A DNA stretch of 64,000 nucleotides from an uncultured Planctomycetaceae bacterium (GTDB taxonomy: Bacteria; Planctomycetota; Planctomycetia; Pirellulales; Pirellulaceae): NCBI GenBank assembly GCA_937862885.1, contig CALMEE010000100.1, forward strand, positions 1 through 64,000, given 5' to 3'. Below, in pieces: positions 19,758 through 29,181 of this stretch (its first letter is position 1; each line of letters opens with the position of its first letter). Position numbers and translations under genes: made by a program. The notes under the pieces were generated by a model, which did not search any database, was not told where the DNA came from, and saw only the letters and a list, made by a program, of their open reading frames with translations.

Positions 19758-20348
19758 ATGAGCATAAAGACTGTTTTTACCACCGGTGAAGCGGCGAAAA
19801 TTTGTAAGGTAAGTCAGCAGACGATAATACGCTGCTTTGACAACGGGAGTCTCAAGGGTTTCCGCGTTCCAGGTAGTCGTTTTCGAAGGATTCCTCGCGA
19901 CCAATTGTTTGCCTTTATGCGAGACAATGGCATCCCTACGGACGCACTCGAAAATGGGCGACGTAAAGTACTGATTGTCGACGACGATGAAGAACTAGTG
20001 GAATTGATGCATGATGTTTTCGAGCGCGACGGCCGCTTCGAGATCAAAACTGCCAACAATGGATTCGATGCGGGTATGCAGGTACGTGAATTTCGGCCTG
20101 ATTTGGTAATTTTGGATGTGATGTTGCCAGATATTAACGGACGAGAAGTCTGCCAGCGGATTCGCTGTGACGATACCTTGGAAGCCGTGAAGATCATTTG
20201 TATTTCCGGCATGGTCGAACAGGAACGCATTATGGATTTGATGCGAGCGGGCGCAGACGATTTTATCGGCAAACCTTTCGATGTCGAAAAATTGCTGGAG
20301 CGAGCCTGTGAGATGTTGGAAATTCCCGGCATGGCAACCGGGACTTAG
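19758..20348 (+). CDS. Response regulator with N-terminal HTH and C-terminal receiver
   Basis: Two domains in the reverse of the usual order. Residues ~6-55 are an excisionase/MerR-like helix-turn-helix (FTTGEAAKICKVSQQTIIRCFDNGSLKGFRVPGS...R.IPRDQLFAFM). Residues ~70-190 are a receiver: acidic pocket VDDDEE, phosphoacceptor aspartate in LVILDVMLPD, the ISGM switch residue and the conserved lysine in GKPF. So it should be a phosphorylation-controlled DNA-binding protein. ATG 19758 is backed by the purine tract AGGGAGAGGA (19741-19750). A strong terminator follows, then a histidine kinase gene that may be its partner. Confidence 0.88.
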   Translation: MSIKTVFTTGEAAKICKVSQQTIIRCFDNGSLKGFRVPGSRFRRIPRDQLFAFMRDNGIPTDALENGRRKVLIVDDDEELVELMHDVFERDGRFEIKTANNGFDAGMQVREFRPDLVILDVMLPDINGREVCQRIRCDDTLEAVKIICISGMVEQERIMDLMRAGADDFIGKPFDVEKLLERACEMLEIPGMATGT

Positions 20349-20434
20349 CGAGCGGGACTTAGCCCTCTGGAGTCTGGTTTCGACGGAGCCACCAAATGAC
20401 TGCCAGTGGATCATGGATAGGAAATATGTACTGT

Positions 20435-20463
20435 AGCTATCGGATAACTCCGATAGCTTTTCT
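20435..20463 (+). terminator. Intrinsic terminator after the HTH-receiver gene
   Basis: A perfect 10-bp stem AGCTATCGGA / TCCGATAGCT (20435-20444 with 20449-20458), tetraloop TAAC, followed by TTTTCTC. It lies 86 bp after the regulator stop and separates it from the kinase gene. Confidence 0.85.
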
Positions 20464-20512
20464 CATTTAATGGCCTCGCACGCTCAAGTTTTCTGCTTAC
20501 GTTTTTCTTCTG

Positions 20513-21907
20513 GTGAATTTACCGCTTATGTCGTACTTGTTGCCAACAAAATTGGGTGATCAAGTTGTCGGGATTCACTTTCGCAAACAAGATTGTGAAC
20601 TATTAAAAATGGCCTGGTTTAGCCTCGTTTTGGAAGAGGAGAACGCACAGGCATCTGAGGCTTTTTTCGACTATCTCCTGTTGCAATTACCCGAGGTGTT
20701 AATTTGGGTGTTCTTCGAGTCGTGTCGACATGATAGAGGCAACGAAGGTTTTTGTGTTCGCCAGCATAGTACAGGTTTCCGGTCTCGCGAGACGATCGAG
20801 GGATTGTTGAAGCAAATCGTTGCGAACGAATTTTCGCGGGATGACGTATCGGTTCGAATTCGACTTGGTCGACGAGCGCGAAAGAAATGGATTAAGTCGA
20901 CGAACAAATGTATGTCTGGCAAGGAACGCTATTCCAAAAAGTCCATTACAAAGCGATTCGAGAAGTTTATCAGACAATTGTGCAAGCGGTCTGAACTGAC
21001 TGACAGTTTGCGGAATTTTGCCGACCGAGAAACGGAATTCAAGAATTCCTTATTCAAACTGTTTCGAAGTGTTTTCAAGCGGAAGCAGAACATCCTCGAA
21101 CGGGAATGGCTGCCGAAAATCGCGGGCAATCGTACCAAAAATCGTCACTGTACGATTGCGATAGAAGTCGTTGCTCGGATGATTGACCATCAGCTCACCC
21201 GGGATGAATGGTTGACGGCGGCAAAACTAAGAGCCTTAAAAGAATTTGCTTATGGCGCGAGTCACGAGATTAACAATCCGCTCGCGAATATTGTCATGCG
21301 GGCTCAAATGCTGGCCAAAGACGAAACTGACCCACAAAGGCGTCAACGATTGGCGGTGATAGAACAGCAAGCGATGCGGGCTCACGAGATGATCTCTCAA
21401 CTCATGTTTTTTGTTCAACCCTCGCCGGCAAAATTGGTGGAAACTGATTTAGTTAAGCTGATTGAGGAAGTTGTCAACGAGTTTCAGGATGAATGCCTCA
21501 GTCGTTCAATCTCTTCTCAATTCAAAACAAGTTTCGATGAGTGCTTCGTTTGTTTGGATCCGACATTGATCAAGCAGGCGATAACAAATTTGATAAGAAA
21601 TGGAATTGAGTCGATCCAAGAAGCTGGTGATATTACGCTGTCTCTTGATGAACAAGGTGGGGCCGTAACCGTTTCGATCATGGATGATGGCAGAGGCATC
21701 CCACCTGTTGCCGCCGAACATATTTTCGATCCGTTTTATAGTGGCCGCGAAGCCGGCCGAGGACTTGGTTTCGGGTTGCCCGTCGTTTGGCGAATCATGG
21801 AATTGCATGGCGGAAAAGTGAATCGCGTTAGCGTCGCTGATTCGCGGACGTGTTTTACGTTGGTTTTCGACAATCGCTGCATTGCGAATCCCTTGCGTCG
21901 TACGTAA
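20513..21907 (+). CDS. Soluble sensor histidine kinase
   Basis: Signal-transducing histidine kinase without membrane segments, so probably cytoplasmic. The first ~230 residues are an unrecognised, very basic input region. The dimerisation/phosphoacceptor helix has the H-box ASHEINNPLANI with His 251. The ATP-binding domain shows an N-box (LIKQAITNLIRNGIESI), G1 (DDGRGIP), F-box (FDPFYSG) and G2 (GRGLGFGLPVV). It begins at GTG 20513 or ATG 20528. It sits after the HTH-receiver regulator but beyond a strong terminator, so partnership is plausible but transcription may be separate. Confidence 0.88.
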   Translation: MNLPLMSYLLPTKLGDQVVGIHFRKQDCELLKMAWFSLVLEEENAQASEAFFDYLLLQLPEVLIWVFFESCRHDRGNEGFCVRQHSTGFRSRETIEGLLKQIVANEFSRDDVSVRIRLGRRARKKWIKSTNKCMSGKERYSKKSITKRFEKFIRQLCKRSELTDSLRNFADRETEFKNSLFKLFRSVFKRKQNILEREWLPKIAGNRTKNRHCTIAIEVVARMIDHQLTRDEWLTAAKLRALKEFAYGASHEINNPLANIVMRAQMLAKDETDPQRRQRLAVIEQQAMRAHEMISQLMFFVQPSPAKLVETDLVKLIEEVVNEFQDECLSRSISSQFKTSFDECFVCLDPTLIKQAITNLIRNGIESIQEAGDITLSLDEQGGAVTVSIMDDGRGIPPVAAEHIFDPFYSGREAGRGLGFGLPVVWRIMELHGGKVNRVSVADSRTCFTLVFDNRCIANPLRRT

Positions 21908-21981
21908 TCCGATCCAACAAAAGCGTAAGCTGCGTAAAGAACTGCGAATCCGTTTCCCTTCACGCAAAAACTGGCGATTGA

Positions 21982-22000
21982 GCATCCGATGATCGGATGC
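21982..22000. promoter_or_regulatory. 19-bp perfect palindrome between kinase and antiporter genes
   Basis: GCATCCGAT-G-ATCGGATGC is perfectly symmetric. As RNA it can form a 7-bp GC-rich stem with a 5-nt loop (ATGAT), followed only by a weak T-rich stretch. It is either the terminator of the histidine kinase gene or an operator 92 bp upstream of the antiporter start. Confidence 0.5.
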
Positions 22001-22091
22001 AATTGTAATTTCTTTCCACGGAACCTCGGGTCGCAAAATCTGACCTCGCTTGGTATCTTGTTGTTTTCTCTCAACTAAGAAAGTGGAAATC

Positions 22092-24308
22092 ATGTACGCG
22101 GCGTTGCGATTAAGTTGGCTTTTCACGTTTGGTGTGATTGCATTATGTGGCGGAGCTTGCACTTCATTGGTTGGGCAGTCTGATGATGAGAATTTACTCG
22201 ACGGGATTAATGGATATCTTGTTGCGATTTCTGATGCTTGGAATGACCGGGAATTTCGCGCCGCGACGCGAGATTACAATGATTATTTAGACCAGAATGA
22301 GGATAAGCAAGGCCAACGATTGGTGCCATTTCCACGCGTCACCGACCTAAAGCGATCCGATATTATCGCCCGTTTGGAAGAGTTGTTGCGCTACGATCCC
22401 GACCAAGTAGGGATTCTCGATTTCAGTCCACCCAGGCTGACAAGATTAGGTGAAGGGTTGACAGCCGTTATTGCGACATGGCGGATCACCAGAGATCAGC
22501 GGACTTATACGGGTGAATATTTGATTGGCGTGGTCGAGGAAGAGGGATGGGCGGTTGCCACGGACAGCGTGTCGTTAGGCGAAGCCATCGCTTGGAAGAA
22601 ACCAAAGTTGAATTTTGGATGGGTTAGCGTCATCCCTCCCCTGCTGGCGATCTTCTTGGCGATTATTACGCGCCGAGTCCTCATCTCTTTGTTTTTTGGC
22701 ATTCTTGTCGGCTGCGGTATGCTGGCTGGCACCAATGGAGTCATGAATCTAGCTGAGTTGGGAGAATGGTTCATCAGAAGCGTCAATATCTTATGTGAGA
22801 CAATTTTGTGGGCGATCATCATCAGTGAAGACAAACAACGAATTTTGTGGTTTGTCGTCTTCATGGGGGCCATGGTTGGCGTCATTCATCGCACTGGAGG
22901 CATGCTGGGAATCGTTGATCTATTGACCCCCTTAACCCGCACGCGGGTAGGTGGTCAGGTCGTCACTTGGTTTTTGGGGTTGATCGTCTTTTTTGATGAT
23001 TATGCCAATACCTTGTTGTTGGGAAATACGATGCGTCCGGTTACCGATCGATTGCGCATATCTCGTGAGAAGTTAGCATACATTGTCGACTCTACCGCAG
23101 CTCCCATCGCCGGTTTAGCGATCATATCCACCTGGGTTGCAATGTTGATAACTCAGGTCGACGATGGTTTTCGGTCAGTTAATGCAAGCCTCGATAGCCC
23201 ATTAAAAATCGAACCGTTTACCATCGTGCTGCAAAGCATTCCGTACCGCTTTTATTTAGTCTTCACAATCTGCTTTGTTTTGTTTATTGCGGTAATGAAA
23301 AGAGATTTTGGTCCGATGTTTTCAGCCGAGCAGCGCGCCGCGGACGGCCAACCAGCTACTCCAGACACGATTGAAATCGGAGTCGACCACGAACCTCCAG
23401 CACGCAGATGGTATGACGCGGTTGTACCAATTATTGTATTAGTGGGAAGTACGTTTTTCTTTCTAATGACGACAGGACATCAGGCAGCCATCAATGATGA
23501 AGTCGAGTTGAGTTTCTTTGAAATTTTTAGTCGTGGCGATTCCTATATCGCACTCGTCTACGGGTCTCTGTTGGGTCTGCTCGCGTCCATTCTCTTGGCA
23601 AATTCTCATAAATCGATGAGCGGCCATCAAACGTTTGACGCCGCGTGGGCTGGTGTCAAGACCGTTGTCCCCGCCATGGCAATATTGTGGCTGGCGTGGT
23701 CGTTATCGGAACTCACAACCAGCGAGCGTCTTGGAACACAAGATTACCTTGCCGCATTATTGACGGTCACTGACCGGCCAGATTGGTGTCCACAGTGGTT
23801 GTTCATTATTTATGGAAACCTCGTTTCGGTTCTTTGGTTGCCAACCGCCATCTTCTTGCTTTCGTCATTTGTCGCATTTGCCACAGGAACAAGTTGGGGA
23901 ACGATGGGGATTATGGCGCCATTAGTCGTAAAAGTTACTTACGAGTTGACGACGCTTCAAATAGGTGAATGCCCGCCAGACCATCCAGTGATGCTCACGG
24001 CAATTGGCAGTGTAATTGCCGGTTCGATTTTTGGAGACCATTGCTCGCCAATTTCGGATACAACGGTGCTGTCGTCGCAAGCTAGCGGCTGCAATCATAT
24101 TGCACATGTCCAAACGCAGATTCCTTATGCGTTTTTGGTAGGCGGAATTTCGATTCTTTTTGGAACTCTGCCAGTTGGAGTGATGGCATATTACCAAGAC
24201 AGATTTTCGATGGGATTGGTATTACCCTTAATTTACTTGCTCGGCGTGCTTGCCATGTTGTCTCTCTTGTTCATTTTTGGTAAACGACTCGCCAGTGTTC
24301 CATCGTGA
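22092..24308 (+). CDS. NhaC-type Na+/H+ antiporter with an extracytoplasmic N-terminal domain
   Basis: Multi-pass inner-membrane transporter, about 738 residues. From ATG 22092 there is a signal-like hydrophobic segment, then ~150 residues without membrane segments (polar, with LVPFPRVTDL and RITRDQRTYTGEYL), then about a dozen hydrophobic helices. NhaC-family motifs include WFLGLIVFFDDYANTLLLG, DSTAAPIAGLAIISTW, ATGTSWGTMGIMAPLV and GDHCSPISDTTVLSS. Substrate could be Na+/H+ or a related exchange such as malate-lactate. The N-terminal domain is an addition to plain NhaC proteins. Confidence 0.87.
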   Translation: MYAALRLSWLFTFGVIALCGGACTSLVGQSDDENLLDGINGYLVAISDAWNDREFRAATRDYNDYLDQNEDKQGQRLVPFPRVTDLKRSDIIARLEELLRYDPDQVGILDFSPPRLTRLGEGLTAVIATWRITRDQRTYTGEYLIGVVEEEGWAVATDSVSLGEAIAWKKPKLNFGWVSVIPPLLAIFLAIITRRVLISLFFGILVGCGMLAGTNGVMNLAELGEWFIRSVNILCETILWAIIISEDKQRILWFVVFMGAMVGVIHRTGGMLGIVDLLTPLTRTRVGGQVVTWFLGLIVFFDDYANTLLLGNTMRPVTDRLRISREKLAYIVDSTAAPIAGLAIISTWVAMLITQVDDGFRSVNASLDSPLKIEPFTIVLQSIPYRFYLVFTICFVLFIAVMKRDFGPMFSAEQRAADGQPATPDTIEIGVDHEPPARRWYDAVVPIIVLVGSTFFFLMTTGHQAAINDEVELSFFEIFSRGDSYIALVYGSLLGLLASILLANSHKSMSGHQTFDAAWAGVKTVVPAMAILWLAWSLSELTTSERLGTQDYLAALLTVTDRPDWCPQWLFIIYGNLVSVLWLPTAIFLLSSFVAFATGTSWGTMGIMAPLVVKVTYELTTLQIGECPPDHPVMLTAIGSVIAGSIFGDHCSPISDTTVLSSQASGCNHIAHVQTQIPYAFLVGGISILFGTLPVGVMAYYQDRFSMGLVLPLIYLLGVLAMLSLLFIFGKRLASVPS

Positions 24309-24460
24309 CCCCAGCCCTCACTGAGCCGGGTTTGTTTTTCCACGGTTGAACCGAACCAGCGTTCTGAGCGTAGTTAGGACGCGGACGAATCGAATTCCTG
24401 TTCGACGACACTGCAGACTCCTGCAGAGTCCCGATCAATCAACACGTTGGCAAGATACAA

Positions 24461-25204
24461 ATGAATTATCACATTTTCCATGCAACCCGCCTCATTCTCG
24501 GACTGATTTCGTCCGTTGTCCTAACCTCAACCGTTTCTGTTGGTATTTCACAATCGACGGGGTCAAATAATTTGCCTGAGTTTGTCCAATCAACGACGGT
24601 TTTCGAAGGTGGCTTGGTCGTTTCCCAATCCTCCGTTCAAGGGCAGCCAGCGCAGACGGTAGTCGGCTATGGGACTACTCAACCGATGGCACATCTGCAA
24701 CCACAAGCGCAACAGAATATTATTGATGGCAACATGTATTCCGGGTATCGAATTGTCCAGGCGGGAATGGCGAATCAGCGACTACTTTTTCCAACAAGTG
24801 ATCGGGCCACTTTGCCACCACCTCCGATAGCTTTGAACCCAGAGAATTCGACGAACTATCAAGTCGATGTGGGAGGTGGGACGCCTCAGAATAATCTAGT
24901 GAATCCAAATTTTGCAAACCAAATTCCTACTTGGGGGTTGCCAGGAAATTATGTGACTCCACCGGCGCGCACCGACGGTTGTTGCGGATTGCTCTCGCCG
25001 AATCGACCCGGCATTTTTGGATCTCGATCGTCGCTGGGAACTGGACAAGTTTTTGGTCAACCGCAGCTTGGCGGGCAGACGATGTTGCCGTTACAAAATC
25101 AACCGCCTGGAGAATATCAAGGAACTGGATTGTTGGGGCGACCAAAGACTTATGTTGACGGCCAGCCTATCCGCAATCTACTCCGTTTTTTTGGATGGCC
25201 ATAA
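24461..25204 (+). CDS. Secreted hypothetical protein with C-terminal YVDGQPIRN motif
   Basis: A 247-residue product with an N-terminal signal sequence (hydrophobic ~9-30), then a low-complexity Gln/Asn/Gly/Pro-rich body. It ends in TYVDGQPIRNLLRFFGWP. From memory, endings of the form YVxGQPxRNxxRY recur in secreted planctomycete proteins, possibly as a sorting or anchoring signal; the function is unknown. ATG 24461 gives a clean signal peptide. It is followed by the convergent AhpD-like gene. Confidence 0.7.
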   Translation: MNYHIFHATRLILGLISSVVLTSTVSVGISQSTGSNNLPEFVQSTTVFEGGLVVSQSSVQGQPAQTVVGYGTTQPMAHLQPQAQQNIIDGNMYSGYRIVQAGMANQRLLFPTSDRATLPPPPIALNPENSTNYQVDVGGGTPQNNLVNPNFANQIPTWGLPGNYVTPPARTDGCCGLLSPNRPGIFGSRSSLGTGQVFGQPQLGGQTMLPLQNQPPGEYQGTGLLGRPKTYVDGQPIRNLLRFFGWP

Positions 25205-25309
25205 GCCGAAAGTTCTGAGTCGGTTTGTAATACAAGCCAAACAATCCATCTGCATCAGCGACAATCCGACCGTTCAAAGAACTTTTCGTTTCTCCTCAGC
25301 ACAACGCGC

Positions 25310-26686
25310 CTATTGCGATTCCAATGGCAAATTCAACGGTTCGGTAACGAAGTTGAACATATTTGAAAAGCAGGTAATGAACACGATTTCGGCAACTTCG
25401 TGATCGGTGAATCGTTCACGCAGATCATGGATATCTTTGTCCGAAATTTGCCTTGAGTGACAAGTTAATTTTCGCGCAAAGTTCAGTGCCGCTTCCGTTT
25501 TTGGATCATCATGTGTTCGCGCATCTAATGCGAATATCTGATCGTCGTTCAGCCCGGCTTCCTGCAGCCATTTTCGAGCATGTCCGATGGAATACCATGC
25601 TCGATTTTCTCGCGACACAGCCCAGAAAATTTGGGATTTGTACATTGAAGGTAGTCTGCCGGTCGCTCTAATCGCTTCGACCAATTGCAACTGTCGCAGA
25701 CCGGAGTTTGGGATGGCCCCGAGTGCTCGCGCGTAATTTGACATCCCTAGACGCTTCCCTATTTGCTGCATTTCGGGGCTGATTTCCGAGAGGTCTCGCA
25801 AGGAAATTGCTGGTTCTCGTTGGTTAGAGTCGGCGATTCTTTTGAGAACCAAATCTCGGGACTCAAGAGTTGGTCGCTCTGGCTCTTCGGTCAATGCCAC
25901 GCTGGAAGGCACATTTGCAAAGTCATCCGACGTGGGCACCGAAAAGTCGGCCGGATGTTCTCGGAAGCGATCATCCTGTGGAATACCCAACGAATCGGTC
26001 CACCGATTTGTAGAGTTGAATCCAGCTACGGTTTGAATCAACTCAACAATCTGGTCGTCCGTGAAGTGTTGCTTCAAGTTCCTCACGTCTTGCTCGGCAA
26101 TTAAATGGGGAGTTGCCGTGAGCTTTCGTGTGAATGCAAAAGCGACCTGTTCAGAAATTGGAAAAAAATCCCAATTGAAATCAAGGCGCGCGATTTCATC
26201 TTCGACCATTCCAGCACCAATCAATTTCAATTCTTGGTGTCCAAGGCAATAATGGCAGTTATTAACTCGCGAAACGATCCAGAACATTCGAACCTTGAAA
26301 CCGTTGTCGAGCAACGAGTCCTCGTCAAAGCGACGACTTGAGTCGCCGCCCGCCGCGCCACGGGCTTGTCTTTCAGCAGGTTGGTCACCAACACCGGCAG
26401 AAGGACGAACGTTTCTGCGTCCCCATTCCTCTGGAAGGTAATATGACCGAAATAATCCGTTATTGACAGAATTCTGTTCATCCCTGTTGGGTGGCCATGG
26501 CAAGCGGGGAGTCCGCGATTTTAGGCGTTCCAGGGCGCCTTTCATGCTGGGCCGAAACATCGGGATTTCTTTTGGCGCAGAGTCTATTTCGACGGTAAGT
26601 TGGTCCTGAAACGCCGACGCCGCCCCGCACATTGCCAGTGCGAACGCCAGTGCACCGAATCCGACAAAATGTTGACAAGCCGACAT
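25310..26686 (-). CDS. Secreted double AhpD/carboxymuconolactone-decarboxylase-fold protein
   Basis: About 458 residues from ATG 26686, with a signal peptide ending near AASA-FQ and an AAGGAAG ribosome site upstream; the longer frame to 26746 would obscure the signal. Two tandem AhpD-like domains are visible. The first has the redox motif NNCHYCLGH (C144, C147, H150). The second has NRAWYSIGH at the aligned place: both cysteines are gone (Ala and Ser) while the histidine is kept. AhpD-fold proteins act in peroxide defence or decarboxylation through the CxxC pair, so here only domain 1 could be redox active. The predicted location is outside the cytoplasm. Confidence 0.8.
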   Translation of the reverse strand: MSACQHFVGFGALAFALAMCGAASAFQDQLTVEIDSAPKEIPMFRPSMKGALERLKSRTPRLPWPPNRDEQNSVNNGLFRSYYLPEEWGRRNVRPSAGVGDQPAERQARGAAGGDSSRRFDEDSLLDNGFKVRMFWIVSRVNNCHYCLGHQELKLIGAGMVEDEIARLDFNWDFFPISEQVAFAFTRKLTATPHLIAEQDVRNLKQHFTDDQIVELIQTVAGFNSTNRWTDSLGIPQDDRFREHPADFSVPTSDDFANVPSSVALTEEPERPTLESRDLVLKRIADSNQREPAISLRDLSEISPEMQQIGKRLGMSNYARALGAIPNSGLRQLQLVEAIRATGRLPSMYKSQIFWAVSRENRAWYSIGHARKWLQEAGLNDDQIFALDARTHDDPKTEAALNFARKLTCHSRQISDKDIHDLRERFTDHEVAEIVFITCFSNMFNFVTEPLNLPLESQ

Positions 26687-26854
26687 TGTAAGATCTTCCT
26701 TTTTTGCACGAATGTACTGATGAGGTCTTTGGTATTGAAGAAGCATCCGATACCGTCTTCGTCACGTTTTCGCACCCTTTCGACTCACACGCAGATGTAC
26801 GTATTAAGGAGACATGTCTTCTTGGAATTCAAAACATGCCTGATCGAAATGCGC

Positions 26855-27262
26855 TCAGTTGTCTCGAAAGATCGAAATCACCGGCTGTGTGCCGATAATG
26901 TAGCGGATTGTCGTTTCTCTTCGAGAGCCGTTTCGCAGTATTGTGAGGGGGACATCCAAATACAGATTAGTACCATCACTTTCACCTTCTGCAGGGATCG
27001 AAAACTCCAGCAACTCAGCACCCGCGTCCCAATCGGGATCGCGGGCGACGATTGAAGGTTTCAGTTCCTTTAGCGAGAGCGCAGTACGTCCATCGCGCCA
27101 GGCCTCAAGAAATACCTTCATTGATTCTCTGGCAACTCCTTCATCGAGTTTGTACTTGCTGCCTCTTTGCTTACAACCAACTAGGCTAGGCAAGAAGACC
27201 AGCACAAACGAAACAAATAAGAGAGTTCGATTTTGGCACCGATTCACGATACACCTTTTCAT
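26855..27262 (-). CDS. Small lipoprotein downstream of the DUF1559 gene
   Basis: A 135-residue protein starting at ATG 27262 (an in-frame TTG precedes it). The signal sequence ends in the lipobox SLVGC, then KQRGSKYKLDEG and a short mixed domain (VFLEAWRDGRTALSLKELKPSIVARDPDW...). It begins 11 bp after the DUF1559 stop, so the two are almost surely co-transcribed; such small companions of DUF1559 genes are common in planctomycetes. The function is unknown. Confidence 0.8.
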   Translation of the reverse strand: MKRCIVNRCQNRTLLFVSFVLVFLPSLVGCKQRGSKYKLDEGVARESMKVFLEAWRDGRTALSLKELKPSIVARDPDWDAGAELLEFSIPAEGESDGTNLYLDVPLTILRNGSRRETTIRYIIGTQPVISIFRDN

Positions 27263-27273
27263 CAAGAGTATTA

Positions 27274-28251
27274 TTAAAATTCCATCGTGAAGATTTGGCC
27301 GTCATTGCGGCTGCCAATGAGTCGCCAGATATGGAGGTCAATAATATCGGAAACGAAATGCGTCGATCCATCTACACAGACCATTTGAACTCCTCCGCGG
27401 TGATAACTGCTGGCCGTGGTGAAAATTCGATTGGGTGGAAACATGGCAGAAATTCCATTGGGAACTTCAACGTGCCAGTAACGATTAACCGAATGATAGG
27501 ATCGCAACCAAGATGCACCAACGTTCGAGTACCCTTGGAATGACAAATCGGATGTATCGATGGCCTTAGCATGAGCCAAGGCTTCGTCGGGAGTATTGGG
27601 GTAAGTGCCTGGCTGGTACGTGTCCGAACGCGGAGTGCTTACGCCGTTGCTTCCGTCTCCTGTAATTCGTTCGCTAAACAACGCCGTGTGGCTTGTGCCA
27701 TCAGTTATATCGCGGATTCTCACACGACTCCCGTTAAAGAAAATTCCATCGCTTCTTGGCATGTTGTAGTTCGGAGATGCAGGATCGGTATCGGGAATTC
27801 CTGAATGCAAAATCTGAACACCAGCATTTCCGTAATAGTTGTTCCGCCCGCCAAGCTCAAGGGGCAGGTCATCTACGTTGCTTGGGCACAAAAAACTTGA
27901 AATTTGTACATCGCGTGCCGCAGTGTTATTCGCATGATTGTAGCCAACTGTGAAGTCAATAATCTTGTACACATTGTCCTCCTCCATGAAATTTAGGATG
28001 TGGCAATGCAACGCCAAATTGATGTTGTTGCCGCCGCTAATGTGTGTTCCTGGCGGTAAGTGCCGACGAGCTCCTTCATATGCCAATGTCGCAATCGCCA
28101 TCTGGCGAATTCGACTAGCACAATCGGTTCGTCGCGCTGACTCCCGTACTGACTGAACAGCCGGCATCAACATTGCCATCAAAATTCCGATCACGGCAAT
28201 CACGACCAAAAGTTCGATAAGAGTAAATCCTTGAAATCGGGAACGCTGCAT
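27274..28251 (-). CDS. DUF1559 protein with prepilin-type N-terminus
   Basis: The N-terminus is a type IV prepilin/pseudopilin signal: basic leader, cleavage context QGFTLIELLVVIAVIGIL and a long hydrophobic helix. The body is a DUF1559 domain with typical blocks: LPPG, SSFLCPSN, NYYGNAG, DGTSHTALFSER, and the terminal SSYHRGGVQMVCVDGSTHFVSD-type motif. This family is greatly expanded in planctomycetes and thought to be surface or pseudopilus-like. ATG 28251 is preferred because GAGGTGG lies just upstream on the minus strand; an in-frame TTG at 28266 is less likely. Confidence 0.92.
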   Translation of the reverse strand: MQRSRFQGFTLIELLVVIAVIGILMAMLMPAVQSVRESARRTDCASRIRQMAIATLAYEGARRHLPPGTHISGGNNINLALHCHILNFMEEDNVYKIIDFTVGYNHANNTAARDVQISSFLCPSNVDDLPLELGGRNNYYGNAGVQILHSGIPDTDPASPNYNMPRSDGIFFNGSRVRIRDITDGTSHTALFSERITGDGSNGVSTPRSDTYQPGTYPNTPDEALAHAKAIDTSDLSFQGYSNVGASWLRSYHSVNRYWHVEVPNGISAMFPPNRIFTTASSYHRGGVQMVCVDGSTHFVSDIIDLHIWRLIGSRNDGQIFTMEF

Positions 28252-29181
28252 GCTCCACCTCGGCAAAAAAGAAAAATGAATTTCGAAACCAAGCCATTCA
28301 AAATCAACGTGTAGGCTTGAGTAAGATGATTATGGACATCAATTGTTAAGCTCGCAACGAAAAAACCATCAAGGTTTTTGGTGCAGTTGGCTTAGCGTCT
28401 AAGATTCGTTGCATTTTTCCCGATGTCCTGCACAACACGGTGCAGGTTGTCGTAAAAATTCTACATACGAATAACAAAAATATGACAAGCGGATTGAAGC
28501 CAATTGCAACGGATATAGGCATTTTGCATTTCGTCAATTGATTCTGGTCTTGGTTCGAGTCGTTCGCATTGAAATCATCTCGTGCAGGAACGTTGCACTT
28601 TGTAACCCAAACGTATTCGTATACTGCTTCTTGCTGACAGCGAGACTTAAGAACGAACGCTGAGCCGTTATGATGGTTTGGAGTGTGTGGCTGCCAGAAT
28701 GGTGGAACCTTCAGGTCATGTGCAATGCGATGGATCGATGGAAGCAAAACGATGCATCCATTGGCAATATTCATGCCGCGTTAATCTTGTCACAATTGTT
28801 CAGTGCTTGGCCGAAACATCATTCAAATACGTACGGTGTTGGTGAGGCGAGATCGGAGGGCGATTGTACAGTTGAATGGTACGGTTGTACTGTTTAAATG
28901 GGACATATCGGACGCGCACAGAAATACATGCTTTTGTATTGAGAGTTTGACCTTTGTCCACGCAGGCAAGGTAATTGACGATTAGCATTTTGCATCCTAG
29001 TCTTCAGATGTTCTTCGATAGCGCTCGCTGTATCTTATGGTAACCTGTCCCAAGGAATTGTTAATTTCTCAAGGAAGATCTGTGCCCTCCAGATGATCTA
29101 CGAGTTGCGATGGCATTCACAATGACTTCGATCTTCGTGGATGACAGCTGAAAATTCAACAGTACTGAGAGTCCTTTAAAA
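28252..29181. other. Intergenic region without a convincing gene
   Basis: About 930 bp between divergent genes. The largest frames (142 codons on minus at 28346-28774, 75 on plus at 28670) overlap one another and have no signal, domain or good start. The DUF1559 promoter should lie near 28260-28340. I see nothing else I can support. Confidence 0.45.

Noticed and set aside
28346-28774. 142-codon minus-strand frame in the gap before the AAA ATPase
   Set aside because: Composition is unlike a protein, no start support, overlapped by a plus-strand frame.
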